Source of the DNA: Oxytricha trifallax | Lineage: Eukaryota > Ciliophora > Spirotrichea > Sporadotrichida > Oxytrichidae | DNA: 64,000 bases | Assembly: GCA_000711775.1 (NCBI GenBank) | Contig: ARYC01000676.1 | Location: 1-64,000, forward strand | Direction of reading: 5' to 3' | Shown: positions 59,851 to 64,000 of the stretch, piece after piece | Layout: every line of letters starts with the position of its first letter | How positions within the stretch are numbered: the stretch's first letter is position 1 | Program-made: the position numbers and the translations under genes | Notes under the pieces: generated by a model | What the model was told of the DNA's origin: nothing | Databases searched by the model: none | What the model saw: the letters and a program-made list of their open reading frames with translations, nothing else

Positions 59851-60372
59851 CTCTGTTACTTATGGCGCCACTTGTTTGGATAAATGTCCTGCAGATACCT
59901 CTCACGGTAGTGATGATGTCTGTATCGGTAAGTTTATTCGCACATCATACTACCTTGTTTTTAGATAATGTGGACCCAACAATCACTATTGCAAGTGGGG
60001 CAACTGACCAAGCCAAATCAGTTCGTAAAGATGATACATACTCATGGACTCTTGCCGCAGCTGATTCTGATGATGAAGATGCAGTTGTACTCACAATCAA
60101 AACAGTCACCAAGAAAACTCCAGTTGAAGGTGATGAACCAACTCTAGAATATACTGCATTAAACACCGTAAATGACTAATGGTTATTCTTCACTGGTCCA
60201 GCTGCGTCAACAGACGACTTCACAGTTGAACTTAAGGATTACCTAGAAAACGGTGATAAAATTGAGCTCGGCGATACTATTGTTTACGATGTAGAGCATG
60301 AAACTACCGACTCATTAGGCGCTACTGTTGCATACACAATAGCTCTTACTGCTACCGCAGAGAAGACCATTT
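59851..60372 (+). pseudogene. Cys-rich/cadherin-like gene fragment inside the 777-bp element
   Basis: A first exon-like piece reads YGATCLDKCPADTSHGSDDV, with Cys spacing like surface-protein repeats. GTAAGT...TTTTTAG at 59929-59965 (37 nt) looks like an intron. The second piece continues DNVDPTITIASGATDQAKS, TYSWTLAAADSDDED, DDFTVELKDYLENGDKIELG and VAYTIALTATAEKT, a beta-rich pattern like dystroglycan-type cadherin domains. One Gln is TAA (NDQWLFF), so the ciliate code is in use. The frame has a TGA just upstream of the first piece and runs into the right arm. It looks like a captured host gene fragment or a macronucleus-destined segment. Confidence 0.55.
59929..59965 (+). other. 37-nt intron in the captured fragment
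   Basis: Starts GTAAGTTTATTC and ends TTGTTTTTAG. Removing it links DDVCI to DNVDPTIT in one frame. Confidence 0.55.
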
Positions 60373-60484
60373 TATATATTTATATATTTAATTAATATAA
60401 TTCGTATGTATTTGCACACTATCAACCCTTTGTTGGGTAATTATATTTTTGCACAGTTGCACAATCTGCACAATTATATATAAT

Positions 60485-60626
60485 TATTTAATTAATTAAT
60501 TTGATCATAATTATTTATAATCAAATTTGAATTAGGAGTATCTCTAATTAAAGGCAGTTATAATTAATAATTTAAAAAGTTTTATTGCATTTCTCTAAAA
60601 ATTCCATTTCAAATGTATTTTAATAT
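60485..60626. repeat. Outer inverted repeat, right arm, around X2
   Basis: Inverted copy of 52656-52796, differing at few bases. Confidence 0.7.
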
Positions 60627-60639
60627 TCCAATATTATAT

Positions 60640-61339
60640 ATAAATATTAATTTTTAATTAGAAATTGATTTAATTAATGCCAAAAATGACTAACGTTATG
60701 TGGAATTATTTAAATAAAGACATCAATTTTTTCAGAAAAAAATTAGGATTATCATTGAAAAAACTTTGAATTTTTGCAAAATAAATACAACAATTACTAA
60801 TACAGCGACAACTACAACAGTAACACCAACAACTTTCAAGTCAAACCCAATAATTTAAACTAAACTACATCAGAAAAATCCTAACTGCCTATAAATTGGA
60901 GTGCCTGTACTTTGAGCTAGAAATCAAAATTACTAGGAGATTCTGTTTCAGCAATAATAATAAATATTATTATTATGATAAGTAGTTTATTTTAAAGAAT
61001 TGCAAATTTTAAAGTAAATTATAAAAGAAAACAATAAACATAATAGATAAATAAAATATCGAATGCAATAAAAAAAACTGAATAAGGAAAAATTGATAAG
61101 AATAAATAATTACAATTAAAATAAAAATATTTGAGAGGAAAAATTTGTAAAGTCTATGAAAAATGGTATCAAAGTAAAAAATTGATAAAAATATGATAAT
61201 TTATAAATACTGGAAAATATGGTAAAAACGACTGAAAAACAAGGATTTGAAAAGTTTAAAAGAGTTATAAATGCAATGAAATTCGAATTTTTAAATTTAG
61301 GTAATATGAAAATTCCATATGGCGCATTTTTTTAATAAT
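60640..61339. other. AT-rich stretch, nothing recognised
   Basis: No frame or repeat of note. Confidence 0.4.
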
Positions 61340-61455
61340 CCATGCAGAGCCTAAGGCAACTCATCTAGGTTTGGAAAGCTACAGATCATAGTTTCTTTAG
61401 CATATCTTTTAAACCTGACACATCACGACCTCACCAGATAACTACTTTAGAGATT
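61340..61455 (+). pseudogene. Repeated coding-like segment Z, copy 2, cut by a TBE
   Basis: Matches the minus strand of 4075-4330 (shared SFKPDxSRPHQIxT). It is interrupted at ATT 61453-61455, where the TBE begins. Confidence 0.45.
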
Positions 61456-61594
61456 CAAAACCCCAAAACCCCTTAGTGAGGTTTATAAGTGCTTTGATTT
61501 GTAGGGTATAGTTGGGGTCTTATTGGGGTTAGTAGAGAAAGTGCAGGTTTTATGTGAATTTTAAGTATATTTAATAATTATTAGGCGATTTAAC

Positions 61595-63041
61595 TCAAAC
61601 AAATTTTATCTGCTTGTCTTTATTGTATCTCTTGAATCTAGCTCTCTATAGTGGTTCAAGTAAATCGTCTAAGGATTATCTTGGATATGATGGTGCTCTT
61701 ACAATTATCATGTCTACAATCTGTTTGATTTCTTTGCAGATATCGTCCTGATTTATATGCTTAATCGCTAAACTTATTGATTATTTCTCTTATTTGGTAC
61801 CATAGTAAGACATGCATTCCATGTCAGTCTCTAAAATTATAGCAGCTACTGCCCATACATCCCACTAAACTGATCCATTCGTCCACTTCTCTCTTATTGG
61901 GAAGTAGCCAGGAGTGCCAAGAACCTTTGCTAAAGTTACTATCTCTTATCTTAAGGCTCTATTGAAATCGATAACTACGACTTCTAAAGGGCAGAGGTTC
62001 AGCATTACATTTTCAGGTTTCAAATCTCTATGAACATATCCAAGTTCATGCAACTCCTTGACACCCTATATCATATCTGATAGTATATCATTCAAATCAT
62101 CTGGGTATCTGTTATGATATAAATAATCTCTCAGAGTCATTTCACATTTCTTAAGTCTCAGTGCGATAAAACCATAGCTTAAATTAACACCATCTAGCTT
62201 AAGCAAGTTCTTGCAATCTTTTCTCTATGCCTCTCTAAGAATCATATATTCGTTAGCAAACTCATTTTAGTATTGCTCGTTCTTAAGGAGAAAGCTGAAA
62301 GGGTACACCTTGTATGCATACTCATCAACCACTATAAGCTTTGCTTTGTTAAGAACACTTATATGCAAGTAATTCTCAATACAACCACTTAGATTAATTG
62401 CATTCAATGCAGGAATGCTCATAGCTTTTGCTTGGAAGCATGCTAGAATTGTATTGCCTGCAGGTTAGTTCATCGATTCTTATCTTTTCTGCCTCTTGAG
62501 CTTCTCCTGTAACTCTCTTTAAGATTCGAGAGTATTTGATTTTCTTTTAGCTGGCACAAGTTTTTGTGTCTCTTAATCTTAAATCAAGAATTCACTGAGG
62601 TGATGCTTTTGCATGTGCTTCTTAACTTTTGCAGAGTGAGTATAAGACTTATTACAAGTTGTGCATTAGTACCTTCCATCCACTTTTTCATGCTTGAAAT
62701 ATATCTTGGCTTTGCCAGAGTGTACCTCTTTAAGGTGTCTCTTCAAGCTTTGTTCTGTTGAGAAATGATTCTAACAGTCTTCACATAAAAATGTTTTTAT
62801 CTTTTCGATTGGTTGCTGTTCTTTTAGCTCCTCAACATAATCAATTTAAGTTTAAACCCCTATCTCTGCGCTCTCTCTGGTTTAATACTTCTATGATAAA
62901 AACCTCTGCTTCAAATTCAAGAGCTCTTAGCTCTACCTCCCTCTCAACATAAATGATTTCAGGCTTTTTAGTGGAGCCAAAGTTGAGCATTGATTGACCT
63001 GCTCCTAAAAGTGCTGCTCTACGATTTAAGTTGACCGCCAT
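61595..63041 (-). pseudogene. TBE-B2 57-kDa-type zinc-finger/kinase protein, nearly intact
   Basis: ATG at 63039-63041 (MAVNLNRRAALLGAGQSM) to TGA 61595-61597. After one base shift near 62860 the frame is open to the end. Fingers: CEDCQNHFSTEQSLKRH and CTTCNKSYTHSAKVKKHMQK. Kinase-like part: EYAYKVYPFSFLLKNEQYQN, LGYVHRDLKPENVMLN, VVVIDFNRALR, LGTPGYFPIREKWTNGSVQW. The conserved HRDLKPEN and the DFN variant match the other subfamilies although the rest has diverged strongly, which suggests both are under selection. Confidence 0.8.
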
Positions 63042-63619
63042 TTTTAAATTCAAATTTAAATTTCTATTATAAAGATCTTAAAACCTCTATAGCTATATCT
63101 TGACTATATAGGAGTTGCAACAGCATAAATGATGGTTTTATCTAAGCTCTAAGACTTCATATTTATACTCAGTTTATAAGTATAATTTTCGTAATTTTAC
63201 TCTTAATAATTTTGATTTTGGTACCAACTCAGATAAAGTTCAGGTTGGTACTGGTACCAATTAAGTTTTAAACCAGATTGGAACTTTTCCATTAAAACCT
63301 CACTGGATTAAAACTAGGTACTAATTAAGTTTTGGTACTATTAAATTGGTACCAATTAAATTTAAACGAATTTAGTACCGGTACTAATCAAATTTAAACA
63401 AATTTAGTACTAATTTAATGGAACTAAATTGATAAAAATGGAGCTCCATCTCTGAAGTTTGTTACAGCTTCTGCCAGCTTTCTCCACGTATCCTTACCAG
63501 GTTGACCTCCTATAAGATGCCCATATTTAATACTAAGATTTTTAACAGTAGGATCCAGAACTCTATATATTAAAATTTGAAATTCAATAACAAGAGAAGG
63601 AACAAGAGAAGGAACAAGG
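63042..63619. promoter_or_regulatory. Divergent upstream region of TBE-B2 with GGTACCAATTAA repeats
   Basis: Between 63215 and 63425 there are about eight copies of GGTACCAA, GGTACTAATTAAGTTT and close variants, including inverted GTACCGGTAC. It is the third subfamily-specific palindrome set at this position. A 13-bp tandem repeat (AACAAGAGAAGG-type) lies just before the 22-kDa-type ATG. Confidence 0.6.
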
Positions 63620-64000
63620 ATGGAATCTATAAGTACTGCAATGAAGAGGGTTGAAGCTTAAGAAATGATCTCAAGATTTAGAAGCAAGGAAGATCTTTAT
63701 CGATACCTCACTTAGCATGGTAAGCATGTGACATATACTTATTCATATGCTATGTGGGTTTATTCCTTCCAACGATGGAAGGTACCAAAATTTCATTCTT
63801 AAAAGCTAAACTCTGCGATGAAAAGAAAGCCTTCAAAAACAGTGAAATAAAGTTGATAGATATACCAAACTACCCAGAGATTTCAGTCACTAATCTCTAC
63901 GAGGATGCGATGAAAGATGAAGAGTTGGTAGTTTATCTTCCTACCAAGAAACAACTCTCTAACAAGCTTCCAGAAAGGAGCTTCTTCTTTGGAGTTCTTG
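63620..64000 (+). CDS. TBE-B2 22-kDa-type protein, 5' part
   Basis: ATG 63620 (MESISTAMKRVEAQEMISRF). Compared with B1, one base is missing near 63755, before VGLFLPTMEGTKISFL. Further on: IDIPNYPEISVTNLYEDAM, LSNKLPERSFFFGVL at the window edge. The LSNKLPER block is shared by all TBE subfamilies here. Confidence 0.75.

Larger units (their letters stand above)
59700..60476 (+). mobile_element. 777-bp inverted-repeat element carrying a gene fragment
   Basis: Terminal inverted repeats of about 100 bp begin TAATTGTGCAGATTGTGCAA and end with the complement, flanked by TA. It sits exactly at the right border of X2, separating it from the outer inverted repeat. The interior (about 59800-60370) is coding-like sequence with an intron. 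No transposase, so it is non-autonomous. Confidence 0.8.
61456..64000 (-). mobile_element. TBE transposon B2, left part, inverted; runs off the window
   Basis: ATT at 61453-61455, then CAAAACCCCAAAACCCC and TTAGTGAGGTTTATAAG. The first gene is the 57-kDa-type (-), then the 22-kDa-type (+) up to the window end; the transposase should lie beyond. The protein sequences differ clearly from B1, so this is either a third subfamily or a distant B member. Confidence 0.9.

Noticed and set aside
61456-61472. Telomere of a macronuclear chromosome
   Set aside because: The C4A4 repeats occur only at transposon ends, next to ATT triplets and long terminal repeats.

Overview
The window reads as germline (micronuclear) DNA of a spirotrich ciliate close to Oxytricha. 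Two things show this. First, long reading frames appear only when TAA and TAG are read as Gln and TGA is the sole stop. Second, six transposon copies end in the telomere-like CAAAACCCCAAAACCCC, the hallmark of telomere-bearing elements (TBEs), the IS630-Tc1/mariner-type germline transposons of Oxytricha. The rest is very AT-rich DNA with islands of higher complexity. I read the islands as macronucleus-destined gene pieces, further transposons, or both. No tRNA, rRNA, CRISPR array or bacterial-type gene is present.

Layout. 1-1331: end of a TBE. About 1360-3005: remains of a second Tc1/mariner-type element. 3430-3870: an array of TGGTCA/TGACCA motifs. 4331-10690: AT-rich. 10695-15487: a hypothetical coding region split by a 3.9 kb element called X1 here, itself split by a 1 kb foldback element. 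15655-15865: a small antisense coding fragment. 17211-18768: a hypothetical gene with introns. 21.6-22.14 kb: a GC-rich, hairpin-rich island. 23171-24394: an MT-A70-family methyltransferase-like gene. 25344-30549 and 31941-35975: TBEs of two subfamilies, the first carrying two inserted elements. 35979-37018: a hypothetical gene cut by the second TBE. 38895-39309: a MITE. 44409-45253: a secreted-protein-like gene. 46.0-47.46 kb: a long reading frame with TGA enriched in frame. 47516-48356: another foldback element. 48429-52544: a third full-length TBE. 52797-59696: X2, a relative of X1, with a TBE (53188-57312) inside it and a 777-bp inverted-repeat element carrying a gene fragment (59700-60476) at its right end. 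61456 to the end: a sixth TBE in inverted orientation.

Each full TBE has three genes. The 42-kDa-type DDE transposase and the 22-kDa-type protein converge tail to tail, 6-9 bp apart. The 57-kDa-type zinc-finger/kinase gene diverges from the 22-kDa gene across a shared upstream region packed with subfamily-specific palindromes. Most TBE genes carry a few indels or TGA codons. The long frames and the shared DFN kinase motif still show that they evolved as proteins.

Points most worth a second look: X1 and X2 share ends and a transposase module but carry different flanking ORFs; X1 interrupts a coding frame that closes exactly across an AT repeat; the 777-bp element carries a Cys-rich/cadherin-like exon pair; the MT-A70-like gene lacks the DPPW motif; the 46-47.5 kb frame is TGA-rich; and the GC-rich island looks like a structured RNA. 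All calls come from hand translation; no homology search was run.
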